Source: Chloroflexota bacterium
Lineage (GTDB): Bacteria > Chloroflexota > Anaerolineae > J036 > Brachytrichaceae
Assembly (NCBI GenBank): GCA_021788625.1
Contig: JAJYKL010000043.1
Span: forward strand, 1 to 33,558
DNA: 33,558 bases
Direction: 5' to 3'
The first letter of the stretch is position 1. Each line of letters begins with the position of its first letter. Position numbers and translations under genes: made by a program. This document shows positions 1 through 7,762 of this stretch, in pieces. The notes beneath the pieces are model-generated. The model was given only the letters and a program-made list of their open reading frames with translations. It did no database searches and was not told the origin of the DNA.

Positions 1-414
1 AAGGTGCCACGCAGACAGCACATTAGAAAGGTCATTTTGGTTCTCAACGACATGCACATGTGGCTCCGTATCGGCCCAACGGTGATAGAAATCGAGCTGC
101 GCCAAGCCGAGTTCATGGGCTTCGTCCGGGTCGCGATACGAGAGAGGACCTTCTCCCAGCATATGGTGAGCTGGTTCTAGGAAGATCGTACCGAATACAA
201 CCCCAACGTGCCCGCACACCAGATCAGGTAGTCCCACAGTGCACTGCCCTGCTCCACGCGCCACATAAGAGTCAGCCTCGCGCTGCCGGGTCGAGCGAGC
301 CGCTCGACGATAGTCACGACGCCAACCCAGTGCGTTGTAAGCCAGATCGAGATGTCCATCCACTATGAACCATTTGGAGATTTTTTGGGCATCAGCCGGA
401 TTCTCAGCAGACAT
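1..414 (-). CDS. Membrane dipeptidase (peptidase family M19), 5' part only
   Basis: An open frame runs from ATG at 414-412 off the left edge of the window, giving 138 residues with no stop. Near the N-terminus is Val-Asp-Gly-His-Leu-Asp-Leu-Ala (about residues 18-25). This matches the HxD zinc-binding signature of M19 renal/membrane dipeptidases, TIM-barrel amidohydrolase-like enzymes that cleave dipeptides. The following text, with an Asn-Ala-Leu...Arg pattern and a Gly-His-Val-Gly stretch leading to Phe-Gly-Thr-Ile-Phe, also fits the family. A GAGG ribosome-binding site lies about 10 nt upstream. The preceding gene stops 14 nt before the start, so the two are probably cotranscribed. No signal peptide is visible, so a cytoplasmic enzyme is likely. 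The second half, with the remaining metal ligands, lies outside the window. Confidence 0.8.
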   Translation of the reverse strand, partial: MSAENPADAQKISKWFIVDGHLDLAYNALGWRRDYRRAARSTRQREADSYVARGAGQCTVGLPDLVCGHVGVVFGTIFLEPAHHMLGEGPLSYRDPDEAHELGLAQLDFYHRWADTEPHVHVVENQNDLSNVLSAWHL

Positions 415-428
415 AAGCACCCATATCC

Positions 429-1946
429 TCAAGGCACAATACACATGTCTTCTGGCTCATAGTCATCATTGCTGAAACCGTATGTTTCCTGACCGAGCAT
501 GACATAGGTATTGTCATGAGTTTGAGCATAGGTCACCGTGGCAGCGCAGGCTTGCGGGTAGTTTTTCGCCTGGGACCAAACTTTGTAGAAGGTCTCACCT
601 AACTGGGCGTACATCGCGCCAGGCGAGTTTGATGGCGCAGAATGGACCAACTCTTTATATGCAGATTGCACGCCGGTCATATTCCCAACAACCGCTGCTG
701 TTTGCATCATGCGCACGTATGCAAAAGCTGTCAGCAACTGCTGTTCATCGTGAAGGTTTGGATTACCATCCCACGCCTGCAAGCTGGGATCATTCACCAC
801 ACGCATGTAAAGCACATTCGCAGCAGCGTAGTCTTTGCGACGGAAAGCGGCGTCTCCATCTTCCAGCGCGTGGATACGGTAGACCGGCGGTTCCTTTACC
901 TCCTGAGTCAAAGTAAAGATGCCGCCGACGAAAGACCATGTATCTGTAACATCCCGCTGCGGCCCTGCATCCACTGAGCTCACGTAACCAGGCTTCACCA
1001 CCAGGTCTTTCGCTTTCCCATGCAGCGCAGGCACAAAATGAAAGGCTGGATATGGTTCGTAGATGAAATCTGGTATCGCGTTCTCAAGCTCGCTGCTGAT
1101 ATCGCTGTCAGCGGTAATGCTGAATGTGGCGCTACTTGCCAGGGTGGAACGATCAGCGGTCATGATATTGATGCCGTCAAAACAAGTGTTGCCGCTACAG
1201 TCACCCATTAGGAAGGATAGATCGTCCAATCCGTCGCCCGTCACATCTGTGGTGCTGAACACGCGCAGGTTAGTGACATCCACACCGAACTCGGGGTCGC
1301 TGCTGGCCTGGTAAGCGACCTGCATCTTTCCTGTGACGCACTGAAATACGATCAGATCACCATGCCTTGTCACGGCTTGCCTGTCAAGGGGGTTATAGTA
1401 GATGACGATGACCTGTTCATCGGTCCCAGGTAGAAGCTTTGCCCTCAGTACCGTGCCCAGTTGATCACGGCTGTTAGTTGCGGTATAGACGTCGCCCCAT
1501 GACTTCAAGGCGCTAAGTAGTGCGCTATCGCTGGCACCATTATTCAGGTAAGTTGTTAACGCCTGAGCCGTGTCCGTTATGGTAGCTGGTTTGGCCGGTA
1601 ATGCTGCATCCGAATTCACCGTGGGGCAGGCACTGATATTTGAGGCGGATGGGGTTATATGAGTGACTGATGTAACAGGTTGCGTGAGTGTCGGTTCAGG
1701 TGATGAAATTACTGGCTGTGTTGCACCAACTGTGACCCGCAGTTCCTTCTCAGCTGATGGCGACGGCAGTGCTGTTTGATTCAGTGCCGGCGTGGTGATG
1801 ACTGTTGCTGCAGGACCGGTTGGGGTTGTAGAAGTAGCGGGAAGATTGATCCGTATGATGGAGGAACAGGCACCCAAAAATGCGACGATGCCCAACGCTG
1901 CCAGGCTAGCAAGGACGGCTCTGAACTCCTGTCGTAATGTCGCCAT
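429..1946 (-). CDS. Secreted lipoprotein with FG-GAP-like and TPR-like regions
   Basis: The product is a lipoprotein of 505 residues when started at ATG 1946. A GTG six codons upstream (1964) is possible but adds only polar residues before the signal sequence. The N-terminus has a basic start, a hydrophobic core and a Leu-Gly-Ala-Cys lipobox, so it should be lipid-anchored outside the cytoplasmic membrane. A long Thr/Pro/Ser-rich linker follows (about residues 30-100). The middle holds an Asp-Val-Thr-Gly-Asp-Gly-Leu-Asp-Asp motif typical of FG-GAP/VCBS calcium-binding loops. The last 150 residues are helical and TPR-like (repeated Ala/Tyr/Leu pattern around Ala-Phe-Arg-Arg-Lys-Asp-Tyr-Ala-Ala-Ala-Asn). 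I do not recognise a specific function; it may be a surface sensor or scaffold. The M19 dipeptidase gene starts 14 nt downstream, suggesting an operon. Confidence 0.75.
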   Translation of the reverse strand: MATLRQEFRAVLASLAALGIVAFLGACSSIIRINLPATSTTPTGPAATVITTPALNQTALPSPSAEKELRVTVGATQPVISSPEPTLTQPVTSVTHITPSASNISACPTVNSDAALPAKPATITDTAQALTTYLNNGASDSALLSALKSWGDVYTATNSRDQLGTVLRAKLLPGTDEQVIVIYYNPLDRQAVTRHGDLIVFQCVTGKMQVAYQASSDPEFGVDVTNLRVFSTTDVTGDGLDDLSFLMGDCSGNTCFDGINIMTADRSTLASSATFSITADSDISSELENAIPDFIYEPYPAFHFVPALHGKAKDLVVKPGYVSSVDAGPQRDVTDTWSFVGGIFTLTQEVKEPPVYRIHALEDGDAAFRRKDYAAANVLYMRVVNDPSLQAWDGNPNLHDEQQLLTAFAYVRMMQTAAVVGNMTGVQSAYKELVHSAPSNSPGAMYAQLGETFYKVWSQAKNYPQACAATVTYAQTHDNTYVMLGQETYGFSNDDYEPEDMCIVP

Positions 1947-2292
1947 ATCACACCAGATTACCACGAACTCGCTTATATTGTGGTTGGCATGGCAGCACCT
2001 CGTTGTTGCGAGAAGCTAAGTCGCTTCCATCGTTCGCTCACATCAGGAATCGGGAGCACAGCAGCCCACCCTGTGCATGACCGCAGAAGAAAAGCATCGC
2101 CGGTCAGGCAATCGCGACCAGATGCGCCACAGCACTACTTCGCCCCAACCTCAGCAATATAACTAAAAAATGAACGCAAATCTGACTCCTGGAGCCGTAT
2201 CCAGAACCAGCCTGGATTACTCAAAGGAAGTGTAGAAAAAATGCTTCTGGAGTTGGCCTATGGGCACGCGAACAGCCCTCATGTGTCACTAA
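1947..2292. other. Intergenic stretch, no gene seen
   Basis: About 346 bases lie between the end of tag and the start of the lipoprotein gene, both on the minus strand. I see no convincing ORF, RNA gene or strong hairpin. A TATAAG-like hexamer near 1972-1977 (minus strand) could belong to a promoter for the lipoprotein gene, but no good -35 box accompanies it. No clear rho-independent terminator follows tag. Confidence 0.4.
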
Positions 2293-2862
2293 TCAGGATG
2301 ATATCTGGTGGTAACGGTAGCAAGTAATCAGGTGGTCGTTTACCATGCCGATCGCCTGCATCAAGGCATAGCAAATTGTAGAACCAACAAAGCTAAATCC
2401 ACGCCGGTGTAATTCCTTACTCATGGTATCAGATTGAGAGGTCCTGGCTGGTACTTGTGCAGCAGTGGAAAAAGCATGGCGTACTGGCACACCACCAGTG
2501 AAGCGCCATAAATAGGAATCAAAAGAGCCGAACTCATCCTGTATTCGCAGGACACAACGCGCGTTATTGATCGCAGATTGTATTTTCAGGTGGTTCCGCA
2601 CAATTCCAGGTTCCGAAAGCAGGCGCTGCACATCCAGATTCGTAAAACCTGCCACTTGTGAAGGACTAAAACCATTGAACGCCACGCGATAGTTCTCTCG
2701 CTTGCGGAGAATAGTATCCCAACTTAGGCCAGCCTGGGCGCCTTCCAGGACGAGAAACTCGAAAAACTGGGAGTCGTTATGGACTGGAGTGCCCCACTCC
2801 CGATCGTGGTAAGTCATCTGCAGAGAGTTACTCAAAGCCCAAGGGCAGCGCGGCAAATCCAT
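2293..2862 (-). CDS. tag: DNA-3-methyladenine glycosylase I
   Basis: The product is 189 residues, the normal size for Tag, an HhH-superfamily enzyme that excises 3-methyladenine from alkylated DNA. The zinc-binding snap of the family is complete: Cys6 and His19 at the N-terminus, and His177 and Cys181 at the C-terminus in Asn-Asp-His-Leu-Ile-Thr-Cys. The Trp-Gly-Thr-Pro motif and the base-binding Glu40 in Leu-Glu-Gly-Ala-Gln-Ala-Gly-Leu-Ser-Trp are intact. The start codon lies 1 nt after the lexA stop and has no Shine-Dalgarno sequence of its own, so translation is probably coupled to lexA. This places the gene under SOS control, since the only evident promoter is the LexA-boxed one upstream of lexA. 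Confidence 0.95.
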   Translation of the reverse strand: MDLPRCPWALSNSLQMTYHDREWGTPVHNDSQFFEFLVLEGAQAGLSWDTILRKRENYRVAFNGFSPSQVAGFTNLDVQRLLSEPGIVRNHLKIQSAINNARCVLRIQDEFGSFDSYLWRFTGGVPVRHAFSTAAQVPARTSQSDTMSKELHRRGFSFVGSTICYALMQAIGMVNDHLITCYRYHQISS

Positions 2863-2863
2863 A

Positions 2864-3511
2864 TTACGTTCGGCGAATCACACACACCACTCGTCCATGG
2901 ATCTGTGCAATGCGCGCATCCACATAAAAAGGCTTCATCGTGGGGTTCTCTGGCTTTAGCTTCAAGCGCTTGCCTTCACGGTAAATGCGCTTGAGCGTGC
3001 TTTCGTTACGATCGATCAGGAAAACCGCTGCCAGGTCTCCATTGTGGACCTCCTGATCCCGTCGCATGATGACGATATCACCATCGTTGATCAGCGCGTC
3101 GATCATGGAGTTGCCTTTCACTTCCAGCGCATAAAGCCCTTCGACACTCCCAACCAGGCTCCGGGCGATGGGCATGGTATTCTCGGCGCTGGCCAGGGCG
3201 TCTGCATCGGGCGTGGGTGCGGGCGCACTGGCACCGATCACTCCCACAATTGGCACGGTAGCGATATCCAAGAGGTGGACGCGATTTGGCTCGTTGATGA
3301 CAAGTCCTCGGGAGCGACGTTCATAGCGGTTTAGCACGTTAGCCCGCTCCAGCGCCTTCAGGTGATAACTTACCATCGAGGTAGAGCTGATCCCGGTGCC
3401 CGCCTGAATCTCCCGGATGGTTGGCGGGACGTTATTCTGGTCAACATACCTTGTGATGAACGACAGTATTTTCTGCTGCGGTTCTGTCAATTGTCCATTA
3501 CCCTTGGTCAT
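2864..3511 (-). CDS. lexA: LexA repressor, SOS master regulator
   Basis: The product is 215 residues, typical for LexA. The N-terminal winged helix (residues 1-70) includes the Pro-Pro-Thr-Ile-Arg-Glu-Ile signature and a recognition helix around Ser42-Leu55. The C-terminal half is the S24 self-cleavage domain. Catalytic Ser135 sits in Gly-Asn-Ser-Met-Ile and Lys174 in Ser-Thr-Leu-Lys-Arg-Ile-Tyr. The cleavage site aligns at Ala94-Ser95 (Gly-Val-Ile-Gly-Ala-Ser-Ala-Pro), where most family members have Ala-Gly. A GGAG motif lies about 10 nt before the ATG. On activation by RecA filaments the protein should cleave itself and derepress its regulon. It is followed 1 nt later by tag and preceded by a promoter with two LexA boxes, so it is autoregulated. 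Confidence 0.96.
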   Translation of the reverse strand: MTKGNGQLTEPQQKILSFITRYVDQNNVPPTIREIQAGTGISSTSMVSYHLKALERANVLNRYERRSRGLVINEPNRVHLLDIATVPIVGVIGASAPAPTPDADALASAENTMPIARSLVGSVEGLYALEVKGNSMIDALINDGDIVIMRRDQEVHNGDLAAVFLIDRNESTLKRIYREGKRLKLKPENPTMKPFYVDARIAQIHGRVVCVIRRT

Positions 3512-3557
3512 GCAGTCATCTCCACTCGCCCACTGCGCAGGCAGTCTGCGATATTTT

Positions 3558-3569
3558 GAACCTTTGTTC
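3558..3569. promoter_or_regulatory. LexA box 2 (GAAC-N4-GTTC), at the transcription start
   Basis: GAACCTTTGTTC is a second exact match to GAAC-N4-GTTC. It starts 22 bp from the start of box 1, close to two helical turns, so two LexA dimers could sit on the same face of the DNA. It covers the predicted transcription start just downstream of the -10 box. Confidence 0.88.
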
Positions 3570-3570
3570 T

Positions 3571-3599
3571 ATCATAGGCGAACAGACGTTCTATGTCAA
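3571..3599 (-). promoter_or_regulatory. Consensus sigma-70-type promoter of lexA-tag
   Basis: Read on the minus strand, a perfect TTGACA (3599-3594) is followed after exactly 17 nt by TATGAT (3576-3571). Transcription would start near 3564 and leave a leader of roughly 50 nt before the lexA ATG. The stop codon of the upstream membrane protein lies only about 25 bases before the -35 box, so this promoter serves lexA-tag specifically. One LexA box fills the spacer and the other covers the start site. Confidence 0.85.
3580..3591. promoter_or_regulatory. LexA box 1 (GAAC-N4-GTTC), in the promoter spacer
   Basis: GAACAGACGTTC is an exact match to the Gram-positive-type SOS box core GAAC-N4-GTTC. 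It lies between the -35 and -10 boxes of the lexA promoter, so bound LexA would block RNA polymerase directly. Confidence 0.88.
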
Positions 3600-3623
3600 G
3601 TGGCAAAATGATGTTATGACCCC

Positions 3624-5675
3624 TTAAGGGATGGTCAGAGTGCCAAGGGTGGCGGAATCTTCCGGATAACGTTTCCCTTGGGGATCACGAGCGATGAAGC
3701 GATTTCCACCGCTGGCAGGATATACCCCCGCGCGGAGGGTGTACCGGCCAGGACGCAAGTCTGTCGGGAGCACAATCACCCGCATATCACGCCACTGATC
3801 ACCAGGCTGCCACCACAACGGATCAGCGACTCCCATCAAGGGCAGGCCATCCTCCTGAGCCACTAATGCGCCAGAGTCGTCCTGCAGGTGCACAAAGGTC
3901 CGCACCTCCTGGGTGAGTGTCAGCCAGCTCTGCCAGCGCAGCGTCACCTGTAATGTATTGCCCTCTCTCTGCCATTCCCCATCAACCAGCACAAGGGTGC
4001 CGCTATAAACAGCTAAATAGTGCGCAGGGCGTGGCTGATTTACTTTTTCGAGGTTCCCCACGTCGTAGGTAACCAGGTCGTTGAGGCGGTAACTGGTAAA
4101 GAGTACCTTGCGGGCATCGCGAAGCATCGGTTGGATATCCGGTAGTTTAAATACACGTCCGTAATTGAGGTAGTTGTAACGCCAGTGCAACTGCAGTTCA
4201 TGAACAACCACGTTGGGTATCACATATTCGCGGCCTATCATCGCCCACACCAGATCGATTGGCGAGCTATAGGTTGGGATAAATGAAACGCCTTCATGAC
4301 CCAGAGCGTATGTTGGACTTTTCGGAGCAAACCAGGCGGGGAAGTTCACCGAGAGGATAGGCTGCTTCGTATCAGGCAGATCCTTTACGGCAGCCAACAA
4401 CCCTTGCGTGGCCTGACGCGTCTGCCAATACATATCAGCGCGTTCGGTAAGAAAGGACACACTTCCAATGAGCGTGGCTATGGTCAGGAGCGTCGCCGCA
4501 GCCAGCCCCACCCAAAGTCTCCGTATGCTCATCGGAGCCATCAAATTCTTACCATGGCTGGGATTAGCAATCACCTGCTCCAGAACCATCGCTGCAGGTA
4601 ATGCCCAGAGGACTGTTGCGCCTGGCGAGGCTTCATACATCAGTCGCGGACCGTCGACAACGTAACTGAAGTCCAGCATCAACCATGCAGGAGCAATCGC
4701 TACCACATACCAGCCCACGGCAAAGAGGACCTGCCTGGCGTAACCCAGGCGAACAGACAGCCACACCAGGATGGCCAGGGCGGGGAGGCATATCGACAGG
4801 ACAGAGGCCAAATCACTCAAGCCTGGCAGGTGCAATTTGAGCTGCTCAGCCAATGGTGCCACGGGATAAGCTAATCCTTGTAAGAAGTAAACAGCATTCT
4901 GCCATCGGCTGGTTAGGTCAACCGGCTGCATGGTTAACCCGGAGTGAGATCGCAGCCAAAACAACGCCAGCACTGCCATCAGCGAAAAGGCCCAGAAAAT
5001 CCGGACCTTGCCCAGTTCCCGGCGCAATGAGGTACTCCCGGCGAGGGTGAGATAGAAGAGTGTGAGTAAGGGCGCGATCAATACGCCGGTCTCGTTGGCA
5101 AAAGGTGCAAGCAGAGCCAGGAGCAGCGAGAGCAACACCAGAACGCCGCGATGCTTCTCACGGCCCACTATGAACGCCACCATACTGCCAAGCATCAGGA
5201 ACGTTACCAGAGGGTGCGTCAGGGAACCGACCCAGGGTACCGCCTGATAGCTAAACGGAAAGAGGAGGAATAAAAACGCAACGATTATTGCCACAAGCGT
5301 CTTGCCTGAGGCGTCCTGGCGATGCAACCGTATCAATTCGAAAAGGAGCATGCCATTCAATGCATGAATCACGACGTTTATGGCATGCTCCACCACAGGT
5401 GGGAAACCACCACTCCATGCTCGAACCAGTTCCCAAATGGTGAAAGGAAGCGGCCGGAAATAGGACAACCCTGCCGCACTGGTCCACACCTGGGCGAGCG
5501 TATGAACGCTCACCCAACGGAAGTGGACAAAATCGTCAATATGGTACGGCAGAAAAACGGCGTAACCATAGACCGCCAGACCAGCGATAAAAATCAGGAA
5601 GGCGGATAGCAGGGGGCCGTGTTGGCTCAGGAAACGACGCGCCGGAATACGTAGCGATATAACGAACTCGAGCAT
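3624..5675 (-). CDS. Polytopic membrane protein, GT-C glycosyltransferase-like, with C-terminal beta domain
   Basis: The product is 683 residues. The first 420 or so are rich in transmembrane helices. An Asp-Asp pair (Asp47-Asp48, in Tyr-His-Ile-Asp-Asp-Phe) lies in the first outer loop, followed by a Tyr-Phe-Arg-Pro-Leu motif. This layout is seen in GT-C enzymes of the PMT/ArnT/TMTC type, which transfer sugars from lipid-linked donors on the outer face of the membrane. The last 120 residues form a soluble beta-rich domain with Leu-Arg-Trp-Gln, Phe-Val-His-Leu-Gln-Asp and Leu-Arg-Pro-Gly-Arg-Tyr-Thr-Leu-Arg segments, an extension common in Chloroflexota membrane glycosyltransferases. Its gene follows the isomerase gene after 63 nt and abuts the lexA promoter. 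The exact donor and acceptor are unknown. No strong Shine-Dalgarno sequence precedes the chosen ATG. Confidence 0.7.
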   Translation of the reverse strand: MLEFVISLRIPARRFLSQHGPLLSAFLIFIAGLAVYGYAVFLPYHIDDFVHFRWVSVHTLAQVWTSAAGLSYFRPLPFTIWELVRAWSGGFPPVVEHAINVVIHALNGMLLFELIRLHRQDASGKTLVAIIVAFLFLLFPFSYQAVPWVGSLTHPLVTFLMLGSMVAFIVGREKHRGVLVLLSLLLALLAPFANETGVLIAPLLTLFYLTLAGSTSLRRELGKVRIFWAFSLMAVLALFWLRSHSGLTMQPVDLTSRWQNAVYFLQGLAYPVAPLAEQLKLHLPGLSDLASVLSICLPALAILVWLSVRLGYARQVLFAVGWYVVAIAPAWLMLDFSYVVDGPRLMYEASPGATVLWALPAAMVLEQVIANPSHGKNLMAPMSIRRLWVGLAAATLLTIATLIGSVSFLTERADMYWQTRQATQGLLAAVKDLPDTKQPILSVNFPAWFAPKSPTYALGHEGVSFIPTYSSPIDLVWAMIGREYVIPNVVVHELQLHWRYNYLNYGRVFKLPDIQPMLRDARKVLFTSYRLNDLVTYDVGNLEKVNQPRPAHYLAVYSGTLVLVDGEWQREGNTLQVTLRWQSWLTLTQEVRTFVHLQDDSGALVAQEDGLPLMGVADPLWWQPGDQWRDMRVIVLPTDLRPGRYTLRAGVYPASGGNRFIARDPQGKRYPEDSATLGTLTIP

Positions 5676-5738
5676 GGTACAACGAACCTATGACGCCATG
5701 TGATTGTGAGCTATCAGGCCATCGATGGTTAACTGGCC

Positions 5739-6566
5739 TCAACGCTTAACGAATGGCAAAAGACTGTCGTACATGATCCTGGCAGCCTTACGAGCAGGCA
5801 TGGCCCATAGCTTGTCGCTGAACATCTCGATCGAGTAGTAGCCGCGATAGCTGTTGCGATCGAGCTGGCCAAAGATTGCCTTCAAATCCAGGCAGCCATG
5901 ACCAGGAAGTGCGCGATCGCTATTGCAGTTAGACAATTCGCTCGGCTTGTCATTCATGTCGTCAACGTGCACGTGGCGTATGAGTGCTATGTTCTGCGCG
6001 TTGAGTTGATCAAACTTGGTGGGCGTGCAATAGTAGTGGGCCGGGTCAAACAGCACGCCCACGTTCGACGCGCGGCTCTTGCGTGCCACTTCGGCGGCTG
6101 TTCGCAATGACTTTACCACCGGTGACCAGTTGAACTCCAGGCACAGGGTGATGCCGGTCGGCTTAACCTGTCTGGCCACCTGTGCGAAGGTTTTAGCGAT
6201 GACCGCAATGACATCGGGGACCGATTTGGGATCGGCCGGGCCATCGGTGCCCACGACCATGGTTGTCGCGCCCAGGCGGCTTAGTAGTCGGGCGTTATCC
6301 AGAATAAGGGCATGGTTGGTGGCCTGTTGTTCAGCCGATGAGAAGCACTCAACACCGGTCTCGAAACCACCGATGCAGTGCATCTGATACTTTTCCTGTA
6401 ATGCGCACACGTCATCAACCGTATGACCTTGTGCCAGGTACTCCTTGACGTGCTTGAGCACATACTCGACATTGCGAAACCCAGCCTGCTGGTAAGCTGC
6501 CAGGCACTCCTCCAGGTTGGCATTAACGGTCGAGACGGAATTGATTGCGAGTTGGTTCAATCTCAT
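5739..6566 (-). CDS. TIM-barrel sugar phosphate isomerase/epimerase family protein
   Basis: The product is 275 residues, a normal size for the xylose-isomerase-like/AP endonuclease 2 fold. Likely metal ligands stand at the expected strand ends: a Glu in Leu-Cys-Leu-Glu-Phe-Asn, an Asp in Leu-Phe-Asp-Pro-Ala-His-Tyr, a His in His-Val-His-Val-Asp-Asp and a Glu in Tyr-Ser-Ile-Glu-Met-Phe. Such enzymes isomerise, epimerise or dehydrate free or oxidised sugars and inositols in the cytoplasm. A GAGG motif lies 9-10 nt before the ATG. The gene begins 30 nt after the stop of a Gfo/Idh/MocA oxidoreductase. That pairing often acts in sequence on 3-keto sugars or inositols, so the two probably share a pathway. 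The substrate cannot be read from the sequence. Confidence 0.85.
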   Translation of the reverse strand: MRLNQLAINSVSTVNANLEECLAAYQQAGFRNVEYVLKHVKEYLAQGHTVDDVCALQEKYQMHCIGGFETGVECFSSAEQQATNHALILDNARLLSRLGATTMVVGTDGPADPKSVPDVIAVIAKTFAQVARQVKPTGITLCLEFNWSPVVKSLRTAAEVARKSRASNVGVLFDPAHYYCTPTKFDQLNAQNIALIRHVHVDDMNDKPSELSNCNSDRALPGHGCLDLKAIFGQLDRNSYRGYYSIEMFSDKLWAMPARKAARIMYDSLLPFVKR

Positions 6567-6596
6567 AATGTGTGCCTCAATATGATGAGTTATCGG

Positions 6597-7652
6597 CTAT
6601 TTACCTAACAAGCGGAAGTATTCGCGTGCCACACGCAGGTCTTCCAGTGCCTCGGCAGCTTCGCAGGGCGGCTTGGTTTCACCCCGAACCGCATGGATGA
6701 AGTTGATGGCCTGCTGGCGCATGGCATGTATGGGCGGAAGGACTGGCACAAAGGCCTCCGGGGTCTTGCCTTTGCCAGGATCTCGATACACTTCCACCTG
6801 TCCGGATACATTGCTGGCTAGTGGTGCAGGTAGACCAATTTTTATATAGCCATGCTCGAAAGCCACCAGAGCAGACTCCTGCCAGCCCAACGATGTCTGG
6901 TATGGAGACATCTCAATAACGCCTGCCACCCCGCTTTGACTGCGTACAACCAGCACCGTCTGCGTCGGCTCAGCATAGGTGATGTGGTATGGCTCGCCTA
7001 GCAGATATCGCATCAGGTTTACCTGATGGATGTAATAGTTCACAAAACCGACGTACGCGGTATAAGTCTGCGCGTCCATGTCTCCAGCCGGTGGGTCGTT
7101 CTCGCCAGCTGGGTACGGCTCGTCCGTCTTGACCAGATCGCTGAAACCGCTAGCCACCCAATCACCGGCCGGCATAACGATGCGGACGTAACGGAATGCT
7201 CCCAGTTCGCCAGTTTGCTTGAGTTGATCGATGACCTGCCTGGCATACATCGTCGCGGGATCGGAGCGCTTGTGATAGCCGACCATGTGCCAGGCCCCCC
7301 CTGCTTGCAAAGCGTGCACTAAATGCTCGCCCACTTCCACCGAGGAAGCAAGAGGCTTCTCGGTCATGACGGGAAGACCCGCCTTATACAGAGGCAGGAT
7401 TACCTGACCGTGCCGGCTGAACTGCTGCGCGGCTACGATCGCATCCAACCGCTCATGCGCCAGCATATCCTCCGCCGTCGGGTACACTCTGGGGACGCCA
7501 TATTTGGCTGCCACACGACGAGCCAGTTCTGGCCGCAATTCGGCAATTGCCACCACCTCACATTCGGGTAGGGTCGCGTAGTTCTTCAGGTGCGCGCATT
7601 GACCCATACTTCCAACGCCGACAAACCCGATGCGCACTTTAGCATCTGCCAT
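6597..7652 (-). CDS. Gfo/Idh/MocA family NAD(P)-dependent oxidoreductase (first copy)
   Basis: The product is 351 residues. The start is set at ATG 7652 because GGAGGTGG lies 6 nt before it; the longer frame (ATG 7670) would place this ribosome-binding site inside the coding region. The N-terminal Rossmann fold shows Gly-Phe-Val-Gly-Val-Gly-Ser-Met-Gly. The Glu-Lys-Pro-Leu-Ala motif carries the conserved Lys of the family, and the C-terminal half is the beta-sheet substrate domain. These enzymes oxidise or reduce hydroxyl groups on sugars, inositols or glycosides. It leads a minus-strand set with the TIM-barrel isomerase (30 nt gap) and probably the membrane protein. It is divergent from the PIG-L gene, with a shared control region of about 110 bp. 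It is distinct from the second Gfo/Idh/MocA gene at 11205. Confidence 0.9.
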   Translation of the reverse strand: MADAKVRIGFVGVGSMGQCAHLKNYATLPECEVVAIAELRPELARRVAAKYGVPRVYPTAEDMLAHERLDAIVAAQQFSRHGQVILPLYKAGLPVMTEKPLASSVEVGEHLVHALQAGGAWHMVGYHKRSDPATMYARQVIDQLKQTGELGAFRYVRIVMPAGDWVASGFSDLVKTDEPYPAGENDPPAGDMDAQTYTAYVGFVNYYIHQVNLMRYLLGEPYHITYAEPTQTVLVVRSQSGVAGVIEMSPYQTSLGWQESALVAFEHGYIKIGLPAPLASNVSGQVEVYRDPGKGKTPEAFVPVLPPIHAMRQQAINFIHAVRGETKPPCEAAEALEDLRVAREYFRLLGK

Positions 7653-7717
7653 CCATCCACCTCCATGCATCTTGACTCAAGTTCCACAGATCGCGTAGAT
7701 TGTGACTCAGTTTGCCA

Positions 7718-7730
7718 GGTTTGACAAACC
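7718..7730. promoter_or_regulatory. Perfect 13-bp inverted repeat between divergent genes
   Basis: GGTTTG-A-CAAACC is a perfect inverted repeat in the 110-bp gap between the divergent oxidoreductase (start 7652) and deacetylase (start 7763). It overlaps a TTGACA hexamer (7721-7726). Its size and position suit an operator for a dimeric regulator. No regulator gene lies beside it. Confidence 0.45.
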
Positions 7731-7748
7731 CCAAAACAGACTGCAGCG

Positions 7749-7754
7749 TACAAT
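7749..7754 (+). promoter_or_regulatory. Candidate -10 box placing the start of transcription at the PIG-L ATG
   Basis: TACAAT ends 8 nt before the ATG at 7763, where no Shine-Dalgarno motif is present. This geometry would give a leaderless mRNA. The only nearby TTGACA is 22 nt away, too far for a normal -35 box, so the call is weak. Confidence 0.3.
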
Positions 7755-7762
7755 CACGCCTT

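Noticed and set aside
3621..3630. CCCTTAAGGG as a terminator for the membrane-protein gene
   Set aside because: The palindrome has no loop, includes the stop codon and lacks a T-run.
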